From positions 744,001 to 808,000 of the forward strand of contig NZ_CP009282.1 of assembly GCF_000758605.1 (NCBI RefSeq): a stretch of DNA of 64,000 nucleotides, in the 5' to 3' direction. Positions 29,767-39,558 of the stretch are shown here, in pieces. The position numbers and the translations under genes were made by a program. The stretch comes from Paenibacillus sp. FSL R5-0912. GTDB taxonomy: Bacteria > Bacillota > Bacilli > Paenibacillales > Paenibacillaceae. How positions within the stretch are numbered: position 1 is the stretch's first letter; every line of letters begins with the position of its first letter. The notes under the pieces were generated by a model, which saw only the letters and a list, made by a program, of their open reading frames with translations, did no database searches and was not told where the DNA came from.

Positions 29767-31848
29767 ATGGCACTGAGGAAGAGCAAGAAAGATAAGGCGC
29801 TGCTGACATCATTTTTAAGCAATATGGGGATTCGCGCCAAGCTGTTTTTGTCGGTGATTATCTCTGTAGTTGCTATTTTCGTTATTGTATCCGTAGTGAT
29901 TTACAGCAATGCCAAGCAAATTATAGTCAATGACTTGAACAATTCGCTGACTTATGAGAAAGGAGAGATCAGCGTTAAGGTCAATGAGCTGCTGCAGCCC
30001 GCTTCGGACAGTGTAGAGCTTCTGAATGCCAACGCCTATATCCGTGACTATATTGCCAGTGTAGATTATCCGGAAACAGCGAAGACCACCAGCGGGTATA
30101 GTGAACTGATCCGCACCCTCAATCTTGTCAAGAGCAACAATAAGAACCTGTTGAATGTGTACATAGGTCTGGATGCTGCGAACAAGGTGATTACGCAGGA
30201 TGAGTTCGAGCCGCCGGCGGACTTCGTGCTGAAGGAACGGGGCTGGTATGCCAACACAGCCAAGAATAAGCGTGTTACGGTTACGGACCCCTATATTGAT
30301 GCCGGCTCAGGCAAAATGGTCGTGAGTGTCAGCGCACCTATTCTCGACGATACCGGTAAGCTGATTGGTGTGGCGGGTGCGGATATCTCCACGGAGCAGA
30401 TTACCCAGGCGCTGAGCGCTTTTAATTACAATGGCAGCGGGTATGCGGTACTGATTGATAAGACTGGAACCTTCATCTACCATCCGGATACAGACAATAT
30501 TCTGCTGAAGAAAATGTCCGATCTCGGTGAAGACTGGAAAGCAGTCGGGGATAAGATGGTACAGTGGGGCTCGAATGTGATGAAGACGGATATTGACGGA
30601 GAGACCAGTTATGTGTCGTATTCGCCGGCAGTAGAGAACCAGTGGTCCGTGGCGCTGATTGTGCCGGAGAAACATGCGGAGAGGGAGCTGCAGAAATTCC
30701 AGCTGATTTTTATCCTGTCGATTATTGCTTCAATTGTAGTGATGTCTGTGTTGTTGTATTTTGTCTCGGGCAGTATTCTGAAGCAGATTCCTATCCTGAC
30801 GGCTGCCTTCCGGAAGGCGATGTCCGGCGACCTGTCGGTAAGAGCGAAGGTTACCGCCAAAGGGGAAATCGGCGTACTGGCAGAGGGCTTCAACGATATG
30901 ATCTCCTCACAGCAGTCGCTGATTCAGGAAATCATGCGCAGCTCGCAGAGCATCTCTGGCGCTGTGGAGAATACGGAGAAGAATGTATTCGTACTCGACG
31001 GCAGCATCACCGATGTGTCGGGGATTACCGAAGAGCTGTCAGCGGGCATGCAGCAGACGGCGGCTTCGATGGAAGAAATGAACGCCAGCACGATTGAATT
31101 CGAGCATGCCATTAACGGTATCGCCCGCAAAGCCCAAGAGGGTGCGGAAGCGGCCAGGGAAATCAATGTGCGGGCAGATAAGCTGAAAGAGGGAGCCGCC
31201 CAGTCGCGCAGGCAGGCGGATCATATCTACGGAGAGAGTGAAGAGAAGCTGCGCATGGCGATTGAGCAGTCGAAGTCGATCTCACAGATAGACGCGCTCA
31301 CGGGAGCAATTCTGGAAATTGCCGCCCAGACCAATCTGCTGTCGCTGAATGCTTCCATCGAGGCCGCTAGGGCCGGGGATGCGGGCAGAGGCTTCGCCGT
31401 TGTGGCGGAGGAGATCCGCAAGCTGGCTGATAACTCGCGGGAGACAGTGACCGAAATCCAGGGAGTGACTGAAGCGGTTGTCCAGGCGGTATCCAATCTG
31501 GTCGAGGGCGCGGAGAGCATGCTGCGCTTCATGGACCGGCAGGTGCTGAAGGATTATGATGCGATGCAGGAGACGGGTGAGCGGTACAGCGAAGATGCCA
31601 AGTATATTGATGAGCTGGTTACGGACTTCAGTGCCACCTCTGAAGAGCTGCTGGCCTCCATTCAGAGCATGCTGACCGCGATCAGCGAGACGGGCAGTGC
31701 AACGAATGAAGGCGCAGAAGGGGCCGGGGTCATCGCTGTCCAGGCCGAGCAGATCATCGGCAAGTCCGGCAGCATCGTTGCCGAGATGGAGGAGATCAAG
31801 ATGAGCTCGGCGCAACTGCTGCAGACGGTCTCGCGGTTTAAGGTCTAG
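29767..31848 (+). CDS. Methyl-accepting chemotaxis protein
   Basis: A 693-aa transmembrane chemoreceptor. TM1 lies near residues 21-44 ([21 protein letters not shown]), then a ~270-residue extracellular sensor of the double-Cache type ([26 protein letters not shown]). TM2 is around 315-340, followed by HAMP and a long signalling coiled coil. The hairpin tip that contacts CheA/CheW is [21 protein letters not shown] continuing into [19 protein letters not shown] 29767 follows AAGGTGGGGAG; the TTG at 29749 is inside that site. The ligand is unknown; the Cache architecture is typical for amino-acid sensing. Confidence 0.95.
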   Translation: MALRKSKKDKALLTSFLSNMGIRAKLFLSVIISVVAIFVIVSVVIYSNAKQIIVNDLNNSLTYEKGEISVKVNELLQPASDSVELLNANAYIRDYIASVDYPETAKTTSGYSELIRTLNLVKSNNKNLLNVYIGLDAANKVITQDEFEPPADFVLKERGWYANTAKNKRVTVTDPYIDAGSGKMVVSVSAPILDDTGKLIGVAGADISTEQITQALSAFNYNGSGYAVLIDKTGTFIYHPDTDNILLKKMSDLGEDWKAVGDKMVQWGSNVMKTDIDGETSYVSYSPAVENQWSVALIVPEKHAERELQKFQLIFILSIIASIVVMSVLLYFVSGSILKQIPILTAAFRKAMSGDLSVRAKVTAKGEIGVLAEGFNDMISSQQSLIQEIMRSSQSISGAVENTEKNVFVLDGSITDVSGITEELSAGMQQTAASMEEMNASTIEFEHAINGIARKAQEGAEAAREINVRADKLKEGAAQSRRQADHIYGESEEKLRMAIEQSKSISQIDALTGAILEIAAQTNLLSLNASIEAARAGDAGRGFAVVAEEIRKLADNSRETVTEIQGVTEAVVQAVSNLVEGAESMLRFMDRQVLKDYDAMQETGERYSEDAKYIDELVTDFSATSEELLASIQSMLTAISETGSATNEGAEGAGVIAVQAEQIIGKSGSIVAEMEEIKMSSAQLLQTVSRFKV

Positions 31849-31863
31849 TTATAGTGAAGGATG

Positions 31864-31897
31864 GACGGTCCTGCCGGTTTGCGGCAGGGCCGTTTTG
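31864..31897 (+). terminator. Terminator of the chemoreceptor gene
   Basis: ACGGTCCTGCCG pairs with CGGCAGGGCCGT around GTTTG, followed by TTTTG. A strong 12-bp stem. Confidence 0.85.
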
Positions 31898-32102
31898 CTT
31901 GTTGCGCTCCCTTTTCACTGTTTTTAATTGTACATTATACAACTATATAAGATGAACTTAAGAATGGAGGAGTGGAGTAGCAGGATTCCACGGGCAGTGG
32001 ATGCTGTGTTGTGTGACGAGGACAAGGGTTGAAAAAATGTCCATGGAAGAGTATGTTACAAGAAGCGAAACGATAAGAAAGAGACAGTGAGGCGAGGAAA
32101 AG

Positions 32103-33365
32103 ATGAGAGAAGGCGAAAACCGGATCGTAGGAATGGAAGATATTGTACGCGCACATCATGTGCTGCGGGAGGTTATCGTCCGTACGCCGCTGCAGCTGGA
32201 TGCGGTACTGTCAGCTAAATACGGCTGTAATGTGTATTTGAAACGTGAAGATTTGCAGATTGTACGCTCCTTCAAGATCCGCGGGGCCTACAATATGATC
32301 CGCAGTCTGTCCGACGAGGACAGAGCCAAGGGGATTGTCTGTGCAAGCGCGGGGAACCACGCCCAGGGTGTGGCGTATTCCTGTAAGGCACTGGGAATCA
32401 AAGGGAAGATCTTTATGCCGAGCACTACACCTAATCAGAAGATTAAGCAGGTCCGGCGTTTTGGCGGCGAATTCGTGGAAGTGATTCTGAAGGGGGATAC
32501 CTTCGACGATGCTTACGATGAAGCGCTGCAGGCTTGTATAGACTATAGCATGACGCTGATTCACCCGTTTGATGAGCCGCGCATTATCGCTGGCAATGGT
32601 ACGATTGCGATGGAGATTATGGAGAGCCTGGACAAGCCGGCTGACTTTGTCTTTGTTACGATTGGCGGAGGCGGCCTGGCGGCAGGTGTAGCCACCTATG
32701 TGAAGACCGTGAGCCCGGCGACCAAGGTGATCGGTGTGGAGCCTACCGGAGCAGCTTCCATGAGCGAGGCGATGGAGTGCGGTGAGGTGATCACCCTGAA
32801 GGAAATCAATAAGTTTGTGGACGGTGCGGCAGTGAAACGTGTCGGTGGCTTGACCTTCGACATCTGCTCGAAACTCCTGGATGATGTAGTCAAAGTGCCG
32901 GAAGGCAAGGCTTGTACAACCATTCTGGAGCTGTATAACGAGAATGCGATTGTTGTGGAGCCAGCAGGCTCGCTTCCGATTGCTGCGCTGGACATGTACC
33001 GGGATCAGATCCGCGGCAAAAGCGTGGTCTGCATCGTCAGCGGCGGCAATAATGATATCGACCGGATGCAGGAGATCAAGGAGCGTTCACTGATCTATGA
33101 AGGCCTGAAGCATTATTTCATGGTTAATTTTCCGCAGCGTGCGGGTGCCCTGCGTGAATTCCTGACTGAGGTAGTCGGACCCGACGATGACATTACCCGG
33201 TTCGAATACACGAAGAAGAACGAGAAGGAGAACGGCCCGGCCCTGGTAGGCATTGAGCTGATGTCTACAGATGCATACGCCCCACTGATTGAGCGGATGA
33301 AGCAGAAGGGTGTGGATTACGTAGAGATCAACAAGGATGTCAATTTATTCAGCATGCTGATTTAA
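32103..33365 (+). CDS. ilvA: Threonine ammonia-lyase (threonine deaminase)
   Basis: A 420-aa PLP enzyme making 2-oxobutanoate from threonine, the entry to isoleucine synthesis. The PLP lysine is Lys58 in RSFKIRGAYNM; SAGNHAQGVA and the glycine loop TIGGGGLAAGV follow. The C-terminal ~90 residues form one ACT-like regulatory domain (HYFMVNFPQRAGALREFL), the form usual in Firmicutes. ATG 32103 follows AGGCGAGG. No T-box leader is visible in the 250 bp upstream. It is monocistronic. Confidence 0.96.
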   Translation: MREGENRIVGMEDIVRAHHVLREVIVRTPLQLDAVLSAKYGCNVYLKREDLQIVRSFKIRGAYNMIRSLSDEDRAKGIVCASAGNHAQGVAYSCKALGIKGKIFMPSTTPNQKIKQVRRFGGEFVEVILKGDTFDDAYDEALQACIDYSMTLIHPFDEPRIIAGNGTIAMEIMESLDKPADFVFVTIGGGGLAAGVATYVKTVSPATKVIGVEPTGAASMSEAMECGEVITLKEINKFVDGAAVKRVGGLTFDICSKLLDDVVKVPEGKACTTILELYNENAIVVEPAGSLPIAALDMYRDQIRGKSVVCIVSGGNNDIDRMQEIKERSLIYEGLKHYFMVNFPQRAGALREFLTEVVGPDDDITRFEYTKKNEKENGPALVGIELMSTDAYAPLIERMKQKGVDYVEINKDVNLFSMLI

Positions 33366-33405
33366 TATAATCGTTATCGGCGGCAATAGCCGTTTATATG
33401 GACAT

Positions 33406-33448
33406 GAAGAAGACCCGCTCCGGGTTCAAACCGGGCGGGTCTTCTTCA
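33406..33448. terminator. Bidirectional terminator between ilvA and the secreted-protein gene
   Basis: GAAGAAGACCCGCTCCGG pairs almost perfectly with CCGGGCGGGTCTTCTTC around a short loop. A/T-rich arms at both ends suit both convergent genes. Confidence 0.9.
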
Positions 33449-33502
33449 TGATGATAAGAGTAGGATGCTGCGCGCATCACGTACTGCTGATGTATTCGCT
33501 TA

Positions 33503-34462
33503 TCAGGACTGAGGCACCTCTGTCTTCAGATACTGCTCGGCGTCATCATCCAAGAGATAACCGTTGCTCTTCATCAGCTTCATGAAGCCATCGAGCTTCT
33601 GCAGGAAAGGGCTGGTGCTGCTGTTTTTGGCCAGGATGCTGCTGTAGGCTTTCTGTGCCTCCAGATCCATTTCCAGATTATCGTAATGGAAGAGCGGCGT
33701 GTTGTTCTGACCATAGAATGTATTCACTGCGTACATGTTATAAAGTGTCTTGACTGCTGATAGGCGGTTGGATTTGGGATAGGTCTGAATGAACTGCTCC
33801 TGGGTTAGTGCACGGGAAGCGACATCCCCCCAGGCGATCACAAGCCCGTTATCCTTGGAAGGGGGCAGATCCGACTCGGTCGCCATTATTGAAATATAAT
33901 CACGGATATCCTCTGTCACGTACAGTTTATATTTGCGGTAAGCTGCATAATCAATCACCGGGAAAAAGGTGCCTTCGGCCGTCTCCAGCTTATAGCCGCT
34001 CTCTCCCGCGCTTTTCAGCAGCGCACGCAGTGAAGCATTCTCCGTACTCTCGGCCAGCTTCACCATGCTGACTCCCGCCTTATAGACGGAGATGAGCTTC
34101 CGTTGTACCTCACTGCTGCTGAATTTCTTCTCCCAGGAAGGCAGGAGCGATTTGTGCAGGTTCTCGAGCTTCAATGTCAGAACAGTCGCCTGATAAGGAG
34201 TGACAGCATACAGATTGGTATTCATATAAGTAATAGCACCCGGCAGGTTGCCTGAGGAGAACAGCGGCAGCGCAGCCCTGTAGACAGCCTCAGCATGGCT
34301 GAGGACGGCCGTACCGGTAACACCCGCCTTAGCGCTGGTAGCCGCCTCAGAGGTGCCTGTGCTGCGGCCCGCGCTGCTCTCAGCACGGGCAGGAGCGGAG
34401 CTTGCTGCCTCCAGCCCCATGAGCAGAGCAATAGCGGCGGTTAGAACGACGTGCTTCTTCAT
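33503..34462 (-). CDS. Secreted protein of unknown function
   Basis: A 319-aa exported protein. A classical signal peptide MKKHVVLTAAIALLMGLEAASSAP is followed by a Ser/Thr/Ala-rich linker and a mostly helical domain with no family I recognise. ATG 34462 is chosen: AGGAGGAG lies 9 bases upstream, and the upstream in-frame extension of 36 residues has no site. It follows the DUF1129 gene on the same strand by about 40 bp and may be co-transcribed. Cell-envelope localisation is inferred from the signal peptide. Confidence 0.75.
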   Translation of the reverse strand: MKKHVVLTAAIALLMGLEAASSAPARAESSAGRSTGTSEAATSAKAGVTGTAVLSHAEAVYRAALPLFSSGNLPGAITYMNTNLYAVTPYQATVLTLKLENLHKSLLPSWEKKFSSSEVQRKLISVYKAGVSMVKLAESTENASLRALLKSAGESGYKLETAEGTFFPVIDYAAYRKYKLYVTEDIRDYISIMATESDLPPSKDNGLVIAWGDVASRALTQEQFIQTYPKSNRLSAVKTLYNMYAVNTFYGQNNTPLFHYDNLEMDLEAQKAYSSILAKNSSTSPFLQKLDGFMKLMKSNGYLLDDDAEQYLKTEVPQS

Positions 34463-34503
34463 ACAAGTCTCCTCCTGTGTGGAATAAAAGTTGAATATAT
34501 TCT

Positions 34504-35166
34504 CTATGATTTGAAAAATATTAATTTCAGTCCAAGACCACCGGCTGCGGCAAGAACCAGACTGACCCAAGGTGCAATCCGGATGACCGGGAACAGATTA
34601 TCGAGGAACATTCCGGCAAAAACGGCCGCAATCGCAATTCCGACATAGAGTCCCAGGCCTTTGATATCAAAAGCCTTGGGCTTCGGGCTATCGTCCTCAG
34701 ACAACGAGGCCATCCATTTCATAATAAGCTCAATCAGAACAATCGAGCCGATACCTACTATGATAAGGGTGAAAATACTGATCTGGCCGAAGATTTCATC
34801 CGGCCCGCCGCTCCACTGCATGATCAGTCCGGCAGCGCCCATCACTCCGAACAGAATGGTCAGGGCGGACAAAGAGATCATCAGGGAGTTCTTCAGCTTG
34901 CCGCGCGGAGAGCGCGGGGGGCTGCTGTTCATCACATCTTTGAAATAATCTCCGGGGTTCTCGCCGAAGATTTGCTTGGCATTCCTGCCTTTGGCCTGTC
35001 CCTTCAGCAGCAGTTCAGCCGCCTCCAGCAGCAGCTCCTCCGCACGGACAGAGTCTACCGAGCTGGCCCGCATGGCCAGAATCATATCTTCAAAAAAAGA
35101 GCGGTTAAATGGCGTCATCTGCTCACGCAGCAGGTTGTTTTGCTTAATCATAGCTTTGACTTTCAT
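34504..35166 (-). CDS. DUF1129-family membrane protein
   Basis: A 220-aa protein. An N-terminal helical cytoplasmic part (~100 residues, with LLLEAAELLLKGQAKGRNAKQIFGENPGDYF, the DUF1129 hallmark) precedes four hydrophobic spans (SLMISLSALTILFGVMGAAGLIM, IFTLIIVGIGSIVLIELIM, LGLYVGIAIAAVFAGMFL, WVSLVLAAAGGLGLKLIF). Function is unknown. The start is uncertain: ATG 35166 has GGAGG at 14 nt, which is long; the in-frame TTG 35187 lies upstream of that site. Confidence 0.78.
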   Translation of the reverse strand: MKVKAMIKQNNLLREQMTPFNRSFFEDMILAMRASSVDSVRAEELLLEAAELLLKGQAKGRNAKQIFGENPGDYFKDVMNSSPPRSPRGKLKNSLMISLSALTILFGVMGAAGLIMQWSGGPDEIFGQISIFTLIIVGIGSIVLIELIMKWMASLSEDDSPKPKAFDIKGLGLYVGIAIAAVFAGMFLDNLFPVIRIAPWVSLVLAAAGGLGLKLIFFKS

Positions 35167-35390
35167 AGTATGGACGTATACCTCCAAGGTGGATTGATCA
35201 GGTTAGCCTTTAACCTAGAGTATACGTTTGTGCAGCAGTGGTGTGCAAGGACAACCCTTGCAGGCGGATAAGAAGATTCCGCTTCTGCGTAACTTTTCTT
35301 TCGTTTATCCCTGAATAATCCGTTTGGAAGAGAGAACACTGAAGAGGTGGTTGCTTCACCAAATATAGCTAGAGGAAGGCAGGGAGCGTT

Positions 35391-35591
35391 ATGAAACAGG
35401 AGAACAAACAGGAACCCGGCAAATTTGTGGGCGACGGCTTCGCGCCTGCACCTGTTAATGAAGTGGGGGATTGGGGTAACTCTGACGGCTTCAGTCTTTG
35501 GGATGCTGCGGGTGTGGCGCCGGAGAACGGGCTTGATGACTGGGAAGGCCGGCGGGAGACCCACGATATGTTTCACGACAGCTATGACTGA
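35391..35591 (+). CDS. Small acidic hypothetical protein
   Basis: A 66-aa hydrophilic protein rich in Gly, Asp, Asn and Trp (KFVGDGFAPAPVNEVGDWGNSDGFSLWDAAG). No signal peptide, membrane span or family is recognised. AGGGAG lies 8 bases before ATG 35391, and a strong terminator follows, which supports a real gene. It is transcribed divergently from the DUF1129 gene. Confidence 0.6.
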   Translation: MKQENKQEPGKFVGDGFAPAPVNEVGDWGNSDGFSLWDAAGVAPENGLDDWEGRRETHDMFHDSYD

Positions 35592-35613
35592 GTGAAGCTC
35601 AAGCTTGACCCAC

Positions 35614-35653
35614 GGCCTCTTTTGCTCCTGCGGGAGCGGAAGGGGCTCTTTTC
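35614..35653 (+). terminator. Terminator after the small acidic protein gene
   Basis: Inner stem GCTCC/GGAGC extended by GGCCTCTT/GAAGGGGCT pairs, followed by CTTTT. Confidence 0.75.
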
Positions 35654-35673
35654 TGGAAGGAGGACTATAGTTA

Positions 35674-35703
35674 TTGACAAGAATTTAATGAGAATCGTAT
35701 AAT
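35674..35703 (+). promoter_or_regulatory. Sigma-A promoter of the alpha/beta hydrolase gene
   Basis: Perfect TTGACA (35674-35679), an 18-bp spacer and perfect TATAAT (35698-35703), leaving a ~70-nt AT-rich leader. Confidence 0.85.
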
Positions 35704-35778
35704 AAAGATATAAATCATACTAAATTAATCGGAATAATTATAATTTGAAATAAATCAGCTTTCAGGGAGGGCGCAGCA

Positions 35779-36609
35779 ATGGAACGGAATATTATCATCC
35801 GGCATAATGGAGAGGAACTGACAGCGAGCATCCACTATCCATCCGCAGACAAGGCAGGCACCGGACGGTGCAAGAACCGGGTGCCGCTTGCAGTGATCTG
35901 CCACGGCTTCGTGGGCAGCCGGATTGGTGTAGACCGGATCTTCGTTAAGGCAGCCCGTGAGCTGGCGCAGGATGGCTATATGGTTATCCGCTTTGACTAC
36001 GTAGGCTGCGGGGAGAGCAGCGGTAATTACGGGAGCGAAGATATGGAGTCGATGATCAGCCAGACCCGGGCGGTGCTGGATTACGGCATCAGCTCGGCCG
36101 ATGTGGACCCGCAGCGTGTGACGCTGATCGGACATAGTCTGGGCGGTGCAGTAGCGCTGCTGACCGGTGTCCGTGACCGGCGGGTGAAGAACCTAGTGCT
36201 GTGGTCTGCGGTTGGTTATCCGTTCAATGATATCGTAAAGATTGTCGGAAGGGAAGCCTATGACCGGTCGGTGAAGAGCGGCTCAGCCGATTATTCCGGC
36301 TATTCGTTCACCCCGGTATACTTCAACTCACTGGCAGCGTTCCAGCCCTTCCAGGAGGCCGGGAAATTCAGCGGTGATGTGCTGGTCATCCACGGAACCT
36401 CCGATGATGTTATTCCCGTTGACTATGCCTTCCTCTACCAGAAGCTGTTCTGGACACGTCCTGAAGGCCGCTGCGACAAGGAGATTATTTTCCAGGGCGA
36501 TCATACCTTCTCGTCAGGTCCGGCACAGGAGCAGGTGCTTAAGCGCACCCGGGATTGGATGAATCAGCAGGAGCATCTGCAGGAAGAATGGCAGAATTGG
36601 ATGATATAG
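35779..36609 (+). CDS. Alpha/beta-fold serine hydrolase
   Basis: A 276-aa cytoplasmic hydrolase of the dienelactone-hydrolase/peptidase S9-like group. The triad is visible: Ser120 in GHSLGG, Asp209 in HGTSDDVIP and His242 in GDHTFS. The oxyanion region is CHGFVGS. The substrate is probably a small ester; it resembles feruloyl/cinnamoyl esterase-like hydrolases, but this is not established. Its start has CAGGGAGGG upstream, and it has its own consensus promoter. Confidence 0.88.
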   Translation: MERNIIIRHNGEELTASIHYPSADKAGTGRCKNRVPLAVICHGFVGSRIGVDRIFVKAARELAQDGYMVIRFDYVGCGESSGNYGSEDMESMISQTRAVLDYGISSADVDPQRVTLIGHSLGGAVALLTGVRDRRVKNLVLWSAVGYPFNDIVKIVGREAYDRSVKSGSADYSGYSFTPVYFNSLAAFQPFQEAGKFSGDVLVIHGTSDDVIPVDYAFLYQKLFWTRPEGRCDKEIIFQGDHTFSSGPAQEQVLKRTRDWMNQQEHLQEEWQNWMI

Positions 36610-36695
36610 GATAATACCCCATGCGTGCAATACCCAAGAATAAGCGGTAAAATAAAGGGGCAGACCATATACTGGGTTATGGAGGTTAGCACCCT

Positions 36696-37472
36696 ATGAA
36701 ATTACCGGCCTTCTTTATTGCGCATGGCTCTCCGCTGCTGGCTCTCGAGGATAACGAATACACTCGTTTCCTGGAGCGGCTGGGTTCTGATCTGGGGAAG
36801 CCCCGCGGCATTGTAGTTTTCTCGGCGCACTGGGACAGTCCCAAGCAGCTGATTACAGTGGACGCACAGCATGAAACGCAGCATGATTTCTATGGTTTTC
36901 CGGAAGAAATGTATAAGCTGGCCTACCCGGCCCCGGGCGATCCCGCGTTAAGCAGCAGGATATCTGCACTCTTCAAGGATAGTAATCTTTGTCATCAGCC
37001 TATACTCGGCCGGGGCCTTGACCATGGGGTCTGGGTTATTCTGAAGAAAATGTTCCCGCAGGCCGACATTCCGGTCGTAGCCTTGTCCGTCGATTCGATG
37101 CGTTCTCCCGAGGAGCAGTACAATATCGGACGGATGCTGGCTCCGCTGCGCGATGAAGGAATCCTCCTGATCGGAAGCGGAGGACTGGTCCACAATCTCA
37201 GGCTGCTGAAGCAGGATGATCAGCCCGAGCCTTGGGCGCTCGACTTCGATGCCTGGATCGCTGAGCGGCTCGAAGCATGGGATCTGGCTTCACTTTTTGC
37301 TTTTGAGAAGCAGGCTCCGCATGTGCGGGAGGCCGTTCCCACTTACGGTAAGGAACATTTCGTACCGCTCTTCTATGTAATGGGTACAGCCGATGAGGGC
37401 AAACGGGCGCAATTAATGATTCAGGCCTATCAATACGGTACCCTAAGCTTAAACTGCTGGATGGTCGACTAA
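36696..37472 (+). CDS. Extradiol ring-cleavage dioxygenase, DODA/YgiD type
   Basis: A 258-aa LigB-superfamily non-haem iron dioxygenase of the 4,5-DOPA dioxygenase group. Metal-site histidines are seen in FIAHGSP (His10), FSAHWDS (His45) and GGLVHNLR. RGLDHGVWV and KEHFVPLFYVMG are also typical. The native bacterial substrate is generally unknown. TGGAGG precedes ATG 36696 by about 11 nt. It follows the hydrolase by 86 bp and may share its transcript; a terminator follows. Confidence 0.9.
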   Translation: MKLPAFFIAHGSPLLALEDNEYTRFLERLGSDLGKPRGIVVFSAHWDSPKQLITVDAQHETQHDFYGFPEEMYKLAYPAPGDPALSSRISALFKDSNLCHQPILGRGLDHGVWVILKKMFPQADIPVVALSVDSMRSPEEQYNIGRMLAPLRDEGILLIGSGGLVHNLRLLKQDDQPEPWALDFDAWIAERLEAWDLASLFAFEKQAPHVREAVPTYGKEHFVPLFYVMGTADEGKRAQLMIQAYQYGTLSLNCWMVD

Positions 37473-37488
37473 TACACAAATAAATGCA

Positions 37489-37523
37489 GGATACAGCCGC
37501 TCTAATGGCTGTATCCTTTTTTG
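37489..37523 (+). terminator. Rho-independent terminator after the dioxygenase gene
   Basis: GGATACAGCC/GGCTGTATCC is a perfect 10-bp stem with an 8-nt loop and a T6 tail. Confidence 0.95.
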
Positions 37524-37619
37524 TATGCAGATTTTCCGGTGTGCTCAAGACAAACTCTGCCAGCTATGATTAAATGAAAGAAAGCTTACATACAAAACTT
37601 TAGGAGGAACAACAAGTTT

Positions 37620-38723
37620 ATGACGATAAACCGGTCTTCAGCCCGTCCTATATCAGTCTTCGTCCTTGCTGCCGCCCTGCTCTCCGCCTGCGGGACAGAG
37701 AATGCAGTAACGGTTCCAGTGCCGACTACAGTAGCAGCTACTGCTGAACCCCAGCCGACAGAAGCTGCGCAGCCCACTCCGACAATAGCGCCTGCAGCGG
37801 GAATAGTATCCGGATTAACGGGGCTTCCGGCTACGGACGGAACGCTGCCCCGGCCGCTCGCAGTCATGATCAATAATGCCCCGGCTGCCCGGCCGCAATC
37901 CGGAGTCAGCGAAGCGGATATCCTCTACGAAGTACTGGCGGAGGGCGGAATTACCCGGCTGATCGGAATCTTCCAGAGTCATACCGGGGTGGTGAAGATC
38001 GGCCCGATCCGCAGTATCCGCCCTTATCTGCTCGACATTGGCGAGAGCTACGGCGGTGTGACTGTGCATGCGGGAGGCAGTCCGGCGGCTTACGCCATTC
38101 TGCAGAAGCAGAAGAAGGAGGACATGGACGAGATCGGCCGTGCAGGTGCCTACTTCTGGCGGGACAAGGAGCGCAAAGCCCCGCATAATCTATACAGCAA
38201 TGCCGCCAAGCTGCGGGAAGGTGCAGGGAAGCTGGGATTTGCCGAAAGTGTGGAGGTTCCCGGGTTGCTTTTCACAGATCCGGATTATGCGCCTACTGAG
38301 GGGAAGCCCGCGCTGGAATTCAATGTAAGCTTCCTGCTGAAGAGCTATACGGTGGGGTATAAATATAATGCTGAGCAGCGCACCTATGTCCGCTGGGTGA
38401 ACGGCAAACCGCATCTGGATCTGAATAATAACAGTCCGGTGGCAGCGGCGAACGTAATCGTAATGGGCTCTGACCATAAGGTGCTCGATGATGTCGGCAG
38501 GCTGCAGGTGGATGTGGAGCTGGGCGGGGAAGCGCTGCTGTTTCAGCGCGGAGTAGCGATTCCCGGCAAATGGTCGCGCAGGCCCGGAGACATCATCCGG
38601 TTCGTGAAAGAAGACGGCAGGGAAGCGCTGATGTACCCCGGCATAACGCATATTCTGATTGTACCGAACAGTCCATCCTTCGGCAGCCATGTCGATTATG
38701 CGCTGGCACCTAGTCCCACCTGA
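37620..38723 (+). CDS. DUF3048 lipoprotein (YerB-like)
   Basis: A 367-aa lipoprotein. The signal peptide ends at the lipobox LLSACG (Cys25), followed by a Pro/Thr/Ala-rich linker (residues ~30-62). The DUF3048 domain has the characteristic RPLAVMINNAPAARPQSGVSEADILYEVLAEGGITR and PIRSIRPYL. It resembles B. subtilis YerB, whose function is not known. AGGAGG is 13 nt before the ATG, slightly far. It probably sits on the outer face of the membrane. Confidence 0.9.
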   Translation: MTINRSSARPISVFVLAAALLSACGTENAVTVPVPTTVAATAEPQPTEAAQPTPTIAPAAGIVSGLTGLPATDGTLPRPLAVMINNAPAARPQSGVSEADILYEVLAEGGITRLIGIFQSHTGVVKIGPIRSIRPYLLDIGESYGGVTVHAGGSPAAYAILQKQKKEDMDEIGRAGAYFWRDKERKAPHNLYSNAAKLREGAGKLGFAESVEVPGLLFTDPDYAPTEGKPALEFNVSFLLKSYTVGYKYNAEQRTYVRWVNGKPHLDLNNNSPVAAANVIVMGSDHKVLDDVGRLQVDVELGGEALLFQRGVAIPGKWSRRPGDIIRFVKEDGREALMYPGITHILIVPNSPSFGSHVDYALAPSPT

Positions 38724-38788
38724 TAAGCACCGGATAATTAACCGTTCATATGATTATTTTCGCAATTACAGGGAATTGTTATTATAGT

Positions 38789-38810
38789 GTAAAAAAGTTC
38801 GGTTTTTTAC
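38789..38810 (+). terminator. AT-only hairpin downstream of the DUF3048 gene
   Basis: GTAAAAAA and TTTTTTAC are complementary around GTTCGG. This could act as a weak bidirectional terminator. No other stop signal lies before the DUF47 gene. Confidence 0.4.
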
Positions 38811-38927
38811 TTCTATCCATTCTATTGATATGATAAGATAACAAGGGTTGTCATTCATTTTCATGCTGTTTACATTTGGGTGGCTTCACGTTTTCACGGC
38901 AATTTTATGTAAAGGGGTTTAAAGCTA

Positions 38928-39545
38928 ATGAAGTTGAGAAAAAAGGATATATTCTTTGAGACGCTGGAAAACATGGCGGATACCATTGTTCAGGCGGCAG
39001 ATTACTTCGCTCAGAATATTTCGACTCTCCAGGACAATGTTGAGAATTTCGCCGGGGTGATGAAGAAATACGAATCCCAGTGCGATACCTACACGCACAC
39101 CGTCATCAAGGAACTGAACAAAACTTTTATTACGCCGCTGGAACGTGACGACATCATGGACCTGATCACAAGCATGGATGATGTTATTGATGGTCTGGAG
39201 GCTTCTGCCTCGCGTTTCTATATGTATAACCTGCTGGATGCGGATGAGTATATCGTCCAGTTCGCGGAAATTCTGCGCCAAAGTGCGTATGAAATCCAAA
39301 AAGCGGTTCATTTGCTCTCCCAGAAGAAGCTGCTGGCGATCCGTGAATACACGATCCGTCTGAATGATCTGGAGAACCAAGGCGATGAAGTGCTTCGTAT
39401 CTGTACGAAGGCCCTGTTCGAAACTGTAAAAGACCCGATTGAACTGATTAAGCGCAAAGAATTGTACGAGCGGTTGGAGACGACCACGGATAAATGTGAA
39501 GACGTAGCCAACATGCTGGAATCGATCATCATGCGCAATTCATAA
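38928..39545 (+). CDS. DUF47 family PhoU-like protein
   Basis: A 205-aa all-helical cytoplasmic protein of the DUF47/PhoU-like family, encoded directly before a PiT phosphate transporter, the standard arrangement for its presumed regulatory partner. Typical sequence: FFETLENMADTIVQAADYF and LERDDIMDLITSMDDVIDGLEASASRF. AAAGGGG lies about 9 bases before ATG 38928. The pit gene follows 13 bp after the stop. A phosphate-related role is inferred from family and context. Confidence 0.92.
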   Translation: MKLRKKDIFFETLENMADTIVQAADYFAQNISTLQDNVENFAGVMKKYESQCDTYTHTVIKELNKTFITPLERDDIMDLITSMDDVIDGLEASASRFYMYNLLDADEYIVQFAEILRQSAYEIQKAVHLLSQKKLLAIREYTIRLNDLENQGDEVLRICTKALFETVKDPIELIKRKELYERLETTTDKCEDVANMLESIIMRNS

Positions 39546-39558
39546 GGGGCTCTGAAAT

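Noticed and set aside
32037..32090. 17-codon ORF just upstream of ilvA as a leader peptide, or a T-box
   Set aside because: The peptide is not rich in Ile/Thr/Val/Leu, and no terminator or T-box (GGGTGG) motif is present.
35684..35703. Fur-box-like TGAGAAT sequence in the hydrolase promoter
   Set aside because: Only one half-site fits; the second half does not match, and the gene is not iron-related.
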